The notes beneath the pieces are model-generated. The model did no database searches, was not told the DNA's origin, and saw only the letters and a list, made by a program, of their open reading frames with translations. Positions 45,053 through 56,691 of a DNA stretch of 64,000 nt are shown in pieces. Made by a program: the position numbers and the translations under genes. The stretch lies in assembly GCA_951230915.1 (NCBI GenBank), contig OX579635.1:35588001-35652000 (forward strand), read 5' to 3'. The stretch is from Antitrichia curtipendula. Lineage: Eukaryota > Streptophyta > Bryopsida > Hypnales > Leucodontaceae. The first letter of the stretch is position 1, and every line of letters starts with the position of its first letter.

Positions 45053-47453
45053 ATGAGCAGTATTTCTAATTCTCCTAATCCTAGTAAAAAAACTAGAGGG
45101 GAAAGAGCAAGGAGGAGAGCGGATGTAAAAGAAAAGTCCGCAACTAGTAGTTCAATATCAGAGCTAGTGTCGCCAAAGAGAGATTTGGTGAGTTCACTTG
45201 ATAGATGGACTAGTGGATTGAGTACAAGAAATTTAGAAGAAAGTGAGATCCGTGATATAAAAGCTAATTTTCCGGTAGAGGAAGAAAGTGATTTGGGGTC
45301 AATCCATGAGTCAGAATCTCATTCACAATATAGCTTTGATGAAGCACACACAAATTGTGACGGAATTTGTTTGTCTAAATTAAATACCCCAAATCACTCT
45401 CCTAGAGGAACTTCAGTAGTAGAGGATTCCAAACTAGGGGATAATGATGAAGTTCTATATCAGGACCTTAGCCCAAAATCAGTGCAATCCCCATTAGGAA
45501 GTTATAAGAAAAGATCTCCTACTATAGAAGATTCACAAAAAACTAGGTGGTATAAAAATCCTACGTGGAGTGTTAGTCCTACGAAAAAGGTGGTAATACC
45601 GGAAATATTTCCACAAATTTTGGTTGTATCCCAAATTAGAAGCATGGCAGATCATGACCATGATAACCCACAACCACCTCCTGAAATACCAACTCCACAA
45701 TTACCAGTTGTCATGAGGCCAGGTCAAGAGACAGATCGTCCTTATTCATTAGTGGCCTATCCTTTATTTCATGGCCAAATAGGTGATGATCCAGACTCCC
45801 ATGTCTATGAATTTATAACTAGGTGTAATTCAAATAATGCGAGAACTGAGGCTCATTTTTTGAGCATTTTTCCTAGTACTCTAGTGGATCACGCTAAAAT
45901 GTAGTTTCAAAGGCAACCACTCGGTCAATTCCCAACTTGGATTGCCTTAAAGGATGCCTTTTTGGCACATTTTAGACCTATTTCATTCATAGAAAAACTT
46001 CACGAAAAATTAGCCCAATTAATGATGAATTCAGGTGAGGCAATTGATTCATATTATGGTCGTATGGAAGATATCCTATTAAGGCTACAAGATCACGGGT
46101 TGACAGATGCTCAATTAACTAGACAATTTGTTAATGGTTTATTTCCTCCTCAATTAAAAGCCTATGTTAGAGAAGTGTCACCTGCAAATTTGGTGGCTGC
46201 CTATCAAAGAGCCAAAGTATGGGAGGAAGTCTATTATGCAGATGCATATATGGCTCCTTATGCGGTCCAACAAACCTACGCAAATCAAATTGGTGTTAGG
46301 AGAGATAATCCGGTAGCTTTGAATCAAATGCCGTATCCACCTATGACGTACATAAATCCAGTCCCATATGTCTCAAACCCAATATTATCATCTGAGCTCC
46401 TCAAACCAGTCCAAATAGGAACTGAGCCTCCCCAAAATCAAGTGGTTAAAGATGTCCCATCTAGTATGGAAACACAATTAATAGAAATTACAAAACAATT
46501 AGGTGAATTACAAGTTAATATGGCTAGGTCTAGTGAGAAGAAAACTCCGCCAAATAATGACAAAGCACATATTTGGTGCACAAATTGCCGCGGTCAAGGG
46601 CATATGCTAACCAATTGTCCCTCTCCTGCAAACCTTTCTCCAAAATGTTGATTTTGTGGGGGTAAGCATGAGACTGAATCTTGCCGAAATTTGCAAGCGA
46701 GTTTAGTAAAACCAAGCTGGTCATCAAGTCAAATGGGGACAAGTTTATCAAGTCGATAATAGTAATAATTTTCCTAATAATAATAGTAACAATAATTGGG
46801 GAAATAATAGTAATCAATATAGGCGAAGGAATTTTAACCCAAACCAAAATTACAATCAAAATTCAAATTTTAATCAACCGAATTATGTGAATCCAAATTT
46901 CACTCCTAATAATTTTAATAATGGGGGTTATAGTAATAATCCAAATCGGAATGTAGCCCAAATTCCCACCTCAAATAACCAAGGTTGGTCTCAGCTACCT
47001 TATGGGGATGTTAATCAAGGAACACCCACTTATGGTGGTCAAAATCCAAATTGGGATAACAACCGGAGTAGAGGAGGGATTATATGTTACAGATGTGGCC
47101 AACCTGGACATATAGCTACTAATTGTCAAAACGCTAGAGCTAGTGTTCCTTATGTGCCTCTTTGCGGTAATTGCAAGCAAGCAGGCCACACAGCAGAAGA
47201 GTGTAATGCCCCTAGGAGAGATGGAAATCGTGAGGAATATAAAAGTAAAAGGGATACTAGTGCCAAATTGGTAGAACTTCCGGATGAGGATGTCCCTAAT
47301 CCAAAGAAAGATCGTATTTCCTATCATATAGAGGTTGAAAAAGAACCTAAAAGAATTACTTATCCATTGATTAAAGATAAAAATATTCAAAACGTTAGTA
47401 CCAAAGGACGGATAATTAAAGAAAATCCCCCTGGTACTTTGGAAATTTTGTGA
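45053..47453 (+). pseudogene. gag: gag of the Athila-like element, interrupted
   Basis: Reading starts at ATG 45053 with a polar region, then enters a retrotransposon Gag domain (about 45,900-46,250: WIALKDAFLAHF, later LTRQFVNGLFPPQLKAYV). Interruptions are TAG at 45,902, TGA at 46,649 (inside a first zinc-knuckle-like block), and a 1-base frame change near 46,735. The third part is Asn/Gln-rich and holds two CCHC knuckles, CYRCGQPGHIATNC and CGNCKQAGHTAEEC, before TGA at 47,451. Sequence on either side of each break stays protein-like, so the breaks are recent or are bypassed. Gag builds the cytoplasmic particle and packages the RNA. Confidence 0.8.
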
Positions 47454-47462
47454 GAAAAAGAA

Positions 47463-50400
47463 ATGACAAGAAAGGAAACCCAACAATTGTTAGTAGGACA
47501 AAATCAAATAAGAATAGGAAGTACATCCACTGACAAGCTTATACAACCTGAATCGGAAGTAAAATCCAAACAGTATGATCCTCAAGCTTACCAACCCATG
47601 ACTAGTAATAGTCATCCTGTTGTTAAACCTATAGGAAAATCAGTACAATTTGATCCTCAAGTCAAGGCAGTCCCTAATCAGTCAAGAATCAACCAGGAAC
47701 AATTTATGCCAATTGGAGAGCAAAATTTCAATCCAGTCGAACCATTAGTTATTCCACCAATCTGGCTTGAAGATGATAACCAATTAAATCAGCACAAAAC
47801 CGGGTTAGAATTACCACCAACTGGAACCAGTATGAATCCAGTTGGTAAATTTATTAGATCGTCAATAAGGAGAAAACGAGATAATAACCAAATAGGAATT
47901 ATGGAAAATGCTGATTCCTACAATTTAATAGAAAATTTGGGTCATGTCAAAGCCGATATTTCTATTAAACAATTGTTGGGTATTGCTCCTTCGTGTAGAG
48001 CAACTCTTAAATCCAAATTGATTAGAAAAAGATCAAAAGGGGTCCATGAGGTCACTTTAAGTCCGGATCCCGGAGCACCGGTTATAGACGTTGAGATAGA
48101 TGGATTAATTGTAACTGGTGTCCAGGTTGATGGAGGTTCTAGTGTCAATCTTATGAATCAAGACACCATGTTTAGTCTTCAATTAACTGGTTTGCAAGAA
48201 ACCAAATTGGTCTTGAGGATGGCTGACCAAAGTAGGGTTAAACCCTTGGGCATTTTACCCCAAATTCAGACCAGAATAGTTGGGTTAGTATTTCTTATAG
48301 ATTATATTGTTTTTCAGCCTAATACTCCTAATTCATCATATCCCATCCTATTAGGCCGTCCTTGGTTATACCAGGCAAAAGCCAAAGACGACTGGGGTAG
48401 GGGAATTTTAAAAATTTCACAAGGAACTCATAGGGTAGATATTCCTATGTATCCTGCAAAATATTATGGCGAAACCCAATGGGAATCTCCAGGTAATACT
48501 TCCGATTTTGGTTATGATTCAGATTGTGAGGATATTCCAACCAATAGTATTAACACTGGAACCAAATTGGAGGAATTGCAAAATAAACCTATTGGGCAGT
48601 TCAAAGAAATTTCCCCAGGAGAGTATATAATAACCTGTGGTGAAGAAGATAATTCTGATAGGGCTATCCAAAGTTGGCTAACTGATTCATCAGTACATAA
48701 TGTGGAATCCGATTGGGAAACTAGTGAAGAAAGTGATAACTTCTTTGCTGGTTCTGCCGAGGATACTCCAATTAGGTTATATGTGTCCAAAGTGCATTGC
48801 CAGAATGTCAATCTAGGCACAGATGAAGATGAGAAAAATATCCAACTATATAAAAACTTGGACCCTATTGAAGTGCTTTCTTGGATACAATTTTTTAAAG
48901 AAAATAGTAAGGCTTTTGCTTGGTCCTATAAGGATTTACGAGGTGTTTCCCCTGAAATCTGTGAACATCATATTGATTTAGACGATGATGCTAAGCCTGT
49001 TCGGCAAAGGCCCCATCGCCTAAATCCAAAATATTCCTTATTGGTAAAAGAAGAAATAGAGAAATTGATCAATATAGGTTTTATTTACCCGGCTCCCTAT
49101 AGTGAGTGGGTCAGTCCTATAGTAATTGTTCCTAAAAAGGATGGTAGAATCCGAATTTGTCAAGACTTCCGCAAACTTAATGCGGTAACCAAGAAAGATG
49201 GCTTTCCACTACCATTTACCGATAGTGTTTTAGATACGGTTGCCGGCCATGAATGTTATTCATTTATGGATGGTTTTTCCGGATACAACCAAATCCAAAT
49301 TGCTAAAAAAGACAGGGAAAAGACAGCTTTTGTTACTGATTTAGGTATTTTTGCATCAAAGGTTATGCTATTTGGATTATGTAACGGGGCAGCTACGTTC
49401 CAAAGAGTGGCCACTTTGGCATTCCATGACTTTCTTCGGAAATTCATGGAAATTTTTCTTGATGATTTCTGTATTTTTGGAACTAAATTGGACCATGCCT
49501 CCCAATTAAAACAATGTTTTGAGCAATGTGATAAATTTGGTATTTCCTTAAATGCGGCTAAATGTCAATTTGTAGTACCTTATGGCAAATTATTAGGACA
49601 TGTGGTAAGTAAGAAAGGCATGCATACCGATCCAGATAAAGTTACAAAAATTTCTAACCTACCAATTCCTACAACTATTACTCAAGTCAAGGGATTTTTG
49701 GGACATGTTAGTTATTATAGACGATTTATTTCTAATTATGCACAAATTGCCTTGCCTCTTACTGCCTTATTAAAAAAATTGGAAGTGGGATCTAAGCCAG
49801 TTTGGACATCTGAATGTAGTGAAGCCTTTTTGCAATTAAAAAATAAATTGGTAACTGCACCTGTGCTAATTTCTCCAAATTGGGACAAACCCTTCCATGT
49901 ATATGTTGATGCTAGTAATGTTGCAATGGGCTGTGTCCTCAGTCAAAAGGATGATTCCAATAGGGACCATCCCATTTATTATGCCAGTAGGCAATTAATT
50001 CCTGCTGAGCAAAATTATACAACTACGGAACGCGAAGCATTGGGTATGGTGTATGCTGTCCAGAAATTTCGTCATTACCTATTAGGTTACAAATTTACTT
50101 TTTATGTTGATCATGACGCCCTTAAATATGTTATAAATAAACCACAACTTAGTGGTAGGTTAGCTCGCTGGGTTTTGTTATTACAGGAATTCCAATTTGA
50201 TGTAGTAGTCCGACCTGGCAAACAACATTCCAATGCTGATCATTTGTCCAGATTGGAAGACTTAACCAAATTGGAAGACAGTCCTTTAGAGGATGACATC
50301 CCTGATGCCCAATTGTTCGAAGTCGATGTGATTCAACCAGAGTATGGTGATATCCTTGCCTATTTGGTTCATAATAAATTTCCGCTTGGTCTTGGGTCAA

Positions 50401-51590
50401 ACCAACAGGCTGCCCTAGTTAAAAGGTGTGCCCCTTATACCCTAATTGGAGATACACTTTACAAGTTGGGCCGTGATAGTATTTTGAGGCGTTGCATTTT
50501 TAAAAGTGAGGTTTCCGACATTTTGGAGGGCTGCCATTCCGATGCATGTGGTGGCCATTTCGCAGGAGATGCCACTGCACGCAAAGTATTGTTGGCAGGG
50601 TATTGGTGGCCTTCGTTATTTAAAGATGCTCATTTATTTGCTCATAGATGTGATCCATGTCAGCGGGTAGGTAAGCCTACACCCTCTACCGCCATGCCAC
50701 TTGTACCATTAATTTCATTGGCTCCTTTTACTAAGTGGGGTATTGATTTTGTAGGGCCAATTGCTCCTGTCACGCAACCAAGTCGAAAACGTTATATCCT
50801 TGTTGCAACAGATTATGCCACGAAATGGGCAGAGGCTGTAGCTACTCGGACTAATGATGCTAAAACGGTTGCTAAGTTTTTATTAGAAAATATTATGTCC
50901 CGATTCGGCTGCCCTAAAGAACTTATTAGTGACAGGGGTACGCATTTTTTAAATGAAACTGTTAAAGCATTAACTGATAAATATTTAATAAAACACAGGA
51001 AAACAGCCCCTTACCACCCACGAGCCAATGGGCAAACAGAAAAAACCAATGGGTTGTTATGTAAAATTATTACTAAAACCCTGAGTGGGGCTGGAACTGA
51101 TTGGGAGGTTAAACTTTGGAATGCCTTATGGGCATATCGTACAGCCTTTAAGAGCACCACGGGATTTACCCCATTTCAATTGGTTTATGGCCAAGAGGCC
51201 ATTCTCCCCATAGAGTTTGAGATTCCTAGTTTAAGAGTTGCTCTAGAGTACAATTTGGGAGATGAAGAGAGTTTACGGGTTTGCTTAGCCAATTTAGAAG
51301 CTCTTGATGAAAAACGGCAAGCGGCCTATTTGAATACTTTAGCCACCCAAAAACGACGGAAATCTTATTACGATAGCAAATTGCGTCATAAAGAGTTTCG
51401 AGTGGGTGAGTTAGTCTTATTATATGATAGCCGGTTCTTTAAATTTCCGGGTAAATTTCAAATCAATTGGTTGGGGCCCTATGAAATTGTAGATATTAAT
51501 CCAAATGGGTCCGCACAACTTAAAGATTTTGAAGGCAAATTCTTACCTACTAGGAATAATGGGTATAGACTTAAGCCCTATTTTTCATAA
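47463..51590 (+). CDS. pol: Pol polyprotein: protease, reverse transcriptase, RNase H, integrase
   Basis: 1375 codons without a stop, ATG at 47,463, in the same frame as the end of gag and separated from it by TGA and three codons. Aspartic protease at about residue 222 (VDGGSSVNLM; an unusual DGG where D[ST]G is common). Reverse transcriptase about 540-720 with VPKKDGRIRICQDFRKLN and the catalytic FLDD at about 665-668. RNase H about 810-930 (YVDASNVAMG; TTTEREALG; VDHDALKY). Integrase with an HHCC zinc finger (from about 1022) and DDE residues at about 1093, 1154 and 1190, the last two spaced D-35-E. The C-terminal end has a GPYEI chromo-like/GPF block (WLGPYEIVDI). All catalytic sites seem intact, so this copy could supply enzymes. 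Confidence 0.95.
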   Translation: MTRKETQQLLVGQNQIRIGSTSTDKLIQPESEVKSKQYDPQAYQPMTSNSHPVVKPIGKSVQFDPQVKAVPNQSRINQEQFMPIGEQNFNPVEPLVIPPIWLEDDNQLNQHKTGLELPPTGTSMNPVGKFIRSSIRRKRDNNQIGIMENADSYNLIENLGHVKADISIKQLLGIAPSCRATLKSKLIRKRSKGVHEVTLSPDPGAPVIDVEIDGLIVTGVQVDGGSSVNLMNQDTMFSLQLTGLQETKLVLRMADQSRVKPLGILPQIQTRIVGLVFLIDYIVFQPNTPNSSYPILLGRPWLYQAKAKDDWGRGILKISQGTHRVDIPMYPAKYYGETQWESPGNTSDFGYDSDCEDIPTNSINTGTKLEELQNKPIGQFKEISPGEYIITCGEEDNSDRAIQSWLTDSSVHNVESDWETSEESDNFFAGSAEDTPIRLYVSKVHCQNVNLGTDEDEKNIQLYKNLDPIEVLSWIQFFKENSKAFAWSYKDLRGVSPEICEHHIDLDDDAKPVRQRPHRLNPKYSLLVKEEIEKLINIGFIYPAPYSEWVSPIVIVPKKDGRIRICQDFRKLNAVTKKDGFPLPFTDSVLDTVAGHECYSFMDGFSGYNQIQIAKKDREKTAFVTDLGIFASKVMLFGLCNGAATFQRVATLAFHDFLRKFMEIFLDDFCIFGTKLDHASQLKQCFEQCDKFGISLNAAKCQFVVPYGKLLGHVVSKKGMHTDPDKVTKISNLPIPTTITQVKGFLGHVSYYRRFISNYAQIALPLTALLKKLEVGSKPVWTSECSEAFLQLKNKLVTAPVLISPNWDKPFHVYVDASNVAMGCVLSQKDDSNRDHPIYYASRQLIPAEQNYTTTEREALGMVYAVQKFRHYLLGYKFTFYVDHDALKYVINKPQLSGRLARWVLLLQEFQFDVVVRPGKQHSNADHLSRLEDLTKLEDSPLEDDIPDAQLFEVDVIQPEYGDILAYLVHNKFPLGLGSNQQAALVKRCAPYTLIGDTLYKLGRDSILRRCIFKSEVSDILEGCHSDACGGHFAGDATARKVLLAGYWWPSLFKDAHLFAHRCDPCQRVGKPTPSTAMPLVPLISLAPFTKWGIDFVGPIAPVTQPSRKRYILVATDYATKWAEAVATRTNDAKTVAKFLLENIMSRFGCPKELISDRGTHFLNETVKALTDKYLIKHRKTAPYHPRANGQTEKTNGLLCKIITKTLSGAGTDWEVKLWNALWAYRTAFKSTTGFTPFQLVYGQEAILPIEFEIPSLRVALEYNLGDEESLRVCLANLEALDEKRQAAYLNTLATQKRRKSYYDSKLRHKEFRVGELVLLYDSRFFKFPGKFQINWLGPYEIVDINPNGSAQLKDFEGKFLPTRNNGYRLKPYFS

Positions 51591-51610
51591 TGCCGGGGGC
51601 GGCATCCATT

Positions 51611-51620
51611 AAAAGGGGGG
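51611..51620 (+). promoter_or_regulatory. Internal polypurine tract
   Basis: AAAAGGGGGG, 20 bp after the pol stop, has the look of a canonical plus-strand primer but lies 3.7 kb before the 3' LTR. The sequence directly before the LTR (GAGTCCAGGGCTA) is a poor tract; a purine run is at 55,262-55,287. Confidence 0.55.
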
Positions 51621-52464
51621 TAGTGGTTTAAGAGTGATAATTTTAACATTTTGAAAGATTAATCCCTCCTACTTACTTTACTATATATATAATAATTAAA
51701 AATATAAGCAAAATACTATAGAATAATAAACATAAATGGCAACTTAGCCTAATAGGAGTAATGAGATCAGTCAATGAAATGCCGAGTGATAATTCCAAAT
51801 TGGAATAGTACTGAGTGGGTGGGGTATCAAGTACTAGTACCAGTAATGATAAAGGACAATCAAAATAACCAAATTGCGCAAAATGATTTGCTGGATGGCA
51901 CCCAACGGAAATTCAAATGACGGCGGGAGACGGGATGCAAGAGGTGCAAGGCATTGGAGGAAAAGCCAACGTGGGAATTAGTGAGTGAGTTTGACAAGTT
52001 GGAAATTCCGAGTATAAGCAAGTGTAAGAAGCAAATTCTGAGAGAATTGAGTGCAAGAAATTTCTCCAAATTGAGAACGTGTGCTGTAATTTGCCGAGTG
52101 TTGTGAGAAATTTTTCGAATTGGAATCAAGGGGAAGCGCATTGTAGTTACAAACGAGTTGGAAGTTTGGAGTGAATTTGTTGCGGAAGCGTGAAAATTGT
52201 GCGAAATTGTTTTCAGAAATTGTATGTGCGTTCTTGTGAATTTTCCAAGTTGGTGTTATTGAGTCTGGTCGTTGTTACAGCCGAGAGGAAGTCCAATTAG
52301 GGTTCCCAATCGTGAGTTGTTTGCAGTCTGCATTAAATGTTTTGTCTGGCAAATAGTTCCGATTAGACAACACAAGAAATTTAATAGCGAGTGAATTCAG
52401 GTTGTGAGTTACCAAATTGGAAGCATTGCCGAGAGACAGAGAGGATTGTGGGCTGCAGGTTAAA

Positions 52465-55293
52465 ATGTCAACAGTGGATGAGTCAGAGCAAACGGTGATG
52501 TTGGGCGTCCAAGAAGGAGATCCTGAGCACCAAATGGAGAAGAAACCGCGATTGGGGAACAATGCGAAGGAGCCGCTGATGTTGGCCAGTTTGGGAGGAA
52601 CTTTTACGAATTTGGAGCAGTTCAAGTCGTACCAGTTAAAAGAGAAGCCGTATGCAGAGGTGCTGCAACAATCAGGATTGGCGGAGTACGTAAAAGAGAT
52701 CTCCCAGTGGAGGGAAGTAAATTTCGATTTGGTGGAGTCTTTTATCCTGGCCTATCAAGCACCGGAGCGGAAGACCTACATTCGAGGACATTGTGTGGAA
52801 GTGACTGCCGAGGTGATCTCTCGAGTTTTTCATGTACCAAATTCGGGAGTGTCTCTAGCTTCAGTAAGGATGGACAAATCGGTTACCGTTGCAGAATGTT
52901 TCCCGATAGGATATAGCAGCGAAGTGTTACAAAAGGAGTTATTACCCTTGGCGGATGTCTTGCCAAAATGGAGAGTTTGGGTCGAATTGGTGCACCGGTA
53001 CTTACAGTTGGAGATTAACAACGAGTTGGTGAGCTAAGGAACCTTGAAAGTGGCAGTCGCAGTTCAAAGAGGAGCACTGATAAATTGGGCTCTTCCACTT
53101 GCAAGATCAATTCACAAATCGGTTGTGGAATTCAAAGCTAAGCAAGGGGAGCTGACTGCAGCTTCGTACATTTCCAATTTGGTGGAAGCTGTGTGTCCAC
53201 GTGAGCTGATAGTGAGTATGAAGTTGAAGTCTGAGCCTGAGTCTCCTTTAGTGTGCAATTCCACTCCAGGTTCCAGTGTCGGAAAAGAGGTAACCAGAAA
53301 GGAAATCTTGCGTACTGAACTGGAGAAGATGATGTCCCAGTTGGATGATCCCTTGACCAAGCAGGTTGAAGGATTAGAAACAGCCAATCGGGATTTGCAG
53401 AACCAAGTAAAGATGTATCAAAACCAGCTGGAGAAGACTTCGATTTGTCTGCAGGCAACCGAGTTAGAGGTCACCACATTGAAGGAAGCAGAAGCCAAGT
53501 CGGTACAGTTGATTGCCAACTTGGAAGAAGTGGCATTGAAGGTTGTTGCTGCAGAAGGAGAGCTGGAAAAAGTGCGACATCAGCTATACATGAGCGAGAG
53601 CCTCTGCACCAATTTGGACGAGCGTTTGGCTAGCCTTTCGAACCAATTGAAGAACCAGCCTGAGGCACAGCCAAAGAGTTACACAGCCAATTTGGAGCTT
53701 GAAACGGTTATGGAGACTAACGACGAAGTATTTCAAGAGGATGATATCGCTAGAGCTTCTTTTCGAGTGTTAGGAGTGGAGGATTTGGAGACCTTGAAAG
53801 AGCTAGTTCCGCCCACAACCAGTTTGGAGCATGCCTATAGGTGGGAGCATGAGGTGTTGTTCTTACAAACCGACTTGACTTATCGGCAGTACATCACCAA
53901 ATCTCGGTTTGCATCATTGTGGAACAAGATTGCAAAGTTGGGAAGTGAAAACCTGTTTACTGAGGTGATTGCTCGTGGTGATGTCTTTTTAGAGGACCCC
54001 ACAGATGCATTTTTCCTAATCGGCGACTATGGTGCTCGAGTTTTACTATTCTACGCAAAGGTTGAAGCCGACTTGGCTAAACGGAGGAGGACTCAGTTGG
54101 AGGTCGCTGCTCAACCACGGTTACTTGAGGGGAAGAAGTTGCAAAAGGGAGTATTGCCAAGTTTGCCTACTTGGGAGGTTCCAGTAGGTACAGATAATGT
54201 TAAACCATTGGTGAACTGGCAACGAAATCTTCAAGCTTTGTTGGAAAATTTTAGAAGTGAAGATTGGATTCGCGAATTGGTGGAGTACGCCAAGACTCGA
54301 ATTACCTTACAACGAGCTGTGGACATTCATCCATCGTCATATTTGCTTACTTTTCAGATTTCAAAACGACGTATTCAAGCAAAGGTCAAGGCGCGTACAG
54401 TTAAGGAGATTCCCGAATTGGATTTTCAAGAGGAGTTGCTGTTTCGTAGGCCGGCAAATGACGACCCCCTACGACAATTGGCACCGCAGTATCATGAGTT
54501 GGTGGCGTGGAAACTTCCTGCCCAGAAGTCTGGAGCGGTGGAGGACGAGTACTATTTGGGCAATTGGTCCAATCTTTTTGTGTCGGAGAAAGCGGTACCT
54601 TTTCCTACTTGGGAGGCTATAATGTGTATTGGTGTTGATCATGCTACAGTTTCGCGAACTCCTCTTGTGTCGTTGGATATGTACGAGAGAATTAACAAGA
54701 AACGGCGCTCAGTGTTGCCTCCCGATTCGGTCAGTGCTGACCCCAAGTTCTGTCCTTGCCCACGGCGTTATTCATGGGATGCAGATGCCAAATTGGATTC
54801 AGTCTGGTACAACTAGCCCATTATTCCAGGCAGGTTCACGACCGCAGAGGAGTGTGCAGATAATTATCTACAGTTCTCTCACGAACATCGGACTCATCAC
54901 GACCCAGTGTGTTTTCGTGCCAGCATCTTTGCTGCAATTTTGTCTCATTGGTGTGCAGAGTATGGAGTGTGCGTGGATTACCGAGTTGGCGGAGCGAGAA
55001 GCACAGATATGGCGTTAATGAACAAGCTTCACTACCACTCGGCTCGCCGAATTCGCCTATTGGAACTGATGTGGATAATGCAGTTTTTGCCGGGTGCCCA
55101 TCAGGTTATGATCGGAGATTCTTTTGAGATGATTGGTATGCGGCGAGGTCCATTGTGTACATTTATGGACCATCAGGCGCAGTTTTTGAACAAGCAAGCC
55201 ACGCTGGGAGCACAGCTACGTGCTGAAGAAGACATGCATCTGAAAGCGGTTTCTGCAGCTTTAGAGCGGGAAAGGAAAGGAAAGCAAGCTTAA
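52465..55293 (+). pseudogene. Extra 3' ORF of the Athila-like element, two in-frame stops
   Basis: From ATG 52,465 one frame of about 943 codons runs to TAA-terminated 55,293, interrupted by TAA at 53,035 and TAG at 54,814. The first 190 codons contain a block (YIRGHCVEVTAEVISRVFHV) resembling the plant transposon-associated domain often seen in long plant retroelements; this is recollection and not certain. About codons 290-410 form a coiled coil (LENxxL-type heptads, for example LEKTSICLQATELEVTTLKE). The rest is unrecognised. It sits where some Athila elements carry an env-like ORF, but I see no signal peptide and no membrane span, so an envelope role is not supported. Confidence 0.7.
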
Positions 55294-55335
55294 TTGGTGG
55301 TTTTGCGGGGACGCAAACATTTGAGTCCAGGGCTA

Positions 55336-56691
55336 TGTAGACTGTGTAGATTGTTGTGATCATTTTGATTTTTTGTCCAAATGGTATTTTTGAGGGTTTA
55401 AAAGTGTAAGTTAGCCAATTGGATGGACGATAGTAAGCCAATTTGGAGTCTATGAGGTCTTTACAAGTCTTGGCCGTAGTAAGTTACTGGATTAGATCCA
55501 ATTGGGTGTTACAATTGGGATGTAGAGAGGTGTTACTCTTCTTACCGATTGGGGTTGAATCGGTGCCCAGTTGGTACTTAGTCTTTCTATTTTGCGTTTG
55601 AATTACCCACTACTAGAGAGAAGCGAGTGTGAGTCCAGCCTCCGAATAGGCTGTTTACTTTGTGATTTTCTTGCGATTAATACAAATTGGAGTTAAGTTG
55701 CCTAATTGGTTGACTGTGTAAATTGTGAATTGATTGATTGTGACTGATGTGCTTTGTGTCAAATTTGTAAAAGCTTTGTGTGTATGAATTTATGTGCTGG
55801 AATTGTGATTATGTCATGTTTGGTTTGATTACCAATTTGGAGAACTTGGAGTGAATAAGTTTGTTGTCTGGATTGTTTGGTGTCATTGTAGTCCAGTTGG
55901 TCGAGTGAGTTAAATCCGAATTGGAACTTACTGTGTGGAATTGTGTGGAAACTAGTCTGATGTGAAGTATGATCAAATAAATTTGTCTAATTGAAAGAAT
56001 TGAATTGTTGATTTTGCGTGTCCGAATTGGATTACAGTTCTGGTTAATTGTGAGTCGTGTCTGTGTCTGAGTAGTCAATGGAAGGAATCCAAACTGGCCG
56101 TGTATGAATCGCAATTCATGGGTGTAATATCTTGAATGTGTGTGCAAGCCCAACTTGGAAGTTATTGTACTAGAATTATAGTGTTGAATCCAAGTTGGAA
56201 GTCAAAATGCTGTGAATGCTAATAGAGTCAAATAAGAATGGAGTTATACCGAATAATGAGTGGTGAAATAATGGATGAGAGTAGAACCAATTTGGTCGAG
56301 AAAGAATGTCAGTTTTGCAAGAAGAATAGCTGCAATAATTAAGCTTGCGGATCGGGAAGTTTGAGTGCCGAGTTGGAAGTAAATGGAACCAGTGCTGTTG
56401 TAAAGAAAGAGGCTGTGAACGAAGAAAAGAAAATGCAGAAGCAAGTTAAAAGCCGAATTGGGAAGATCCAAATTTAAAAGATACATAGAATCTAACCTTT
56501 GTGGCCTTTAAGAGTGGAGAGTAGTTGAAATTAGATTAAGTTGGTGAGAATCCAAATCGTAATCTTTAAGTTGTGCCACCGAGTAGGATATTGAACAACT
56601 AGTCGTAAATCCTATTTGAAATTCTCCCTAGGAACGAATTAATATACTATTGGGTAGTTTTTAATGAATTATAAATTATCCTATTTCTACA
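55336..56691 (+). repeat. 3' LTR
   Basis: 1356 bp, TGTAGACTG ... TTTCTACA, appears identical to 43,607-44,962 apart from base 1. Confidence 0.95.

Larger units (their letters stand above)
43607..56691 (+). mobile_element. Athila/Tat-like Ty3/gypsy LTR retrotransposon, 13.1 kb
   Basis: LTRs of 1356 bp at both ends; target duplication CACCC at 43,602-43,606 and 56,692-56,696. Order: 5' LTR, primer-binding site, gag (broken), pol (protease, reverse transcriptase, RNase H, integrase; open), internal purine tract, extra 3' ORF (broken), 3' LTR. The reverse transcriptase wording (FMDGFSGYNQ, FLDDFCIFG) and the tRNA-Asp-like primer site point to the Athila/Tat branch of plant Ty3/gypsy elements. 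The LTRs look identical except for the first base (A in the 5' copy, T in the 3' copy), so insertion is very recent. Confidence 0.95.

Noticed and set aside
52465..55293. Envelope gene interpretation of the 3' ORF
   Set aside because: Position fits Athila env-like ORFs, but no signal peptide, membrane span or glycoprotein-like pattern is visible.
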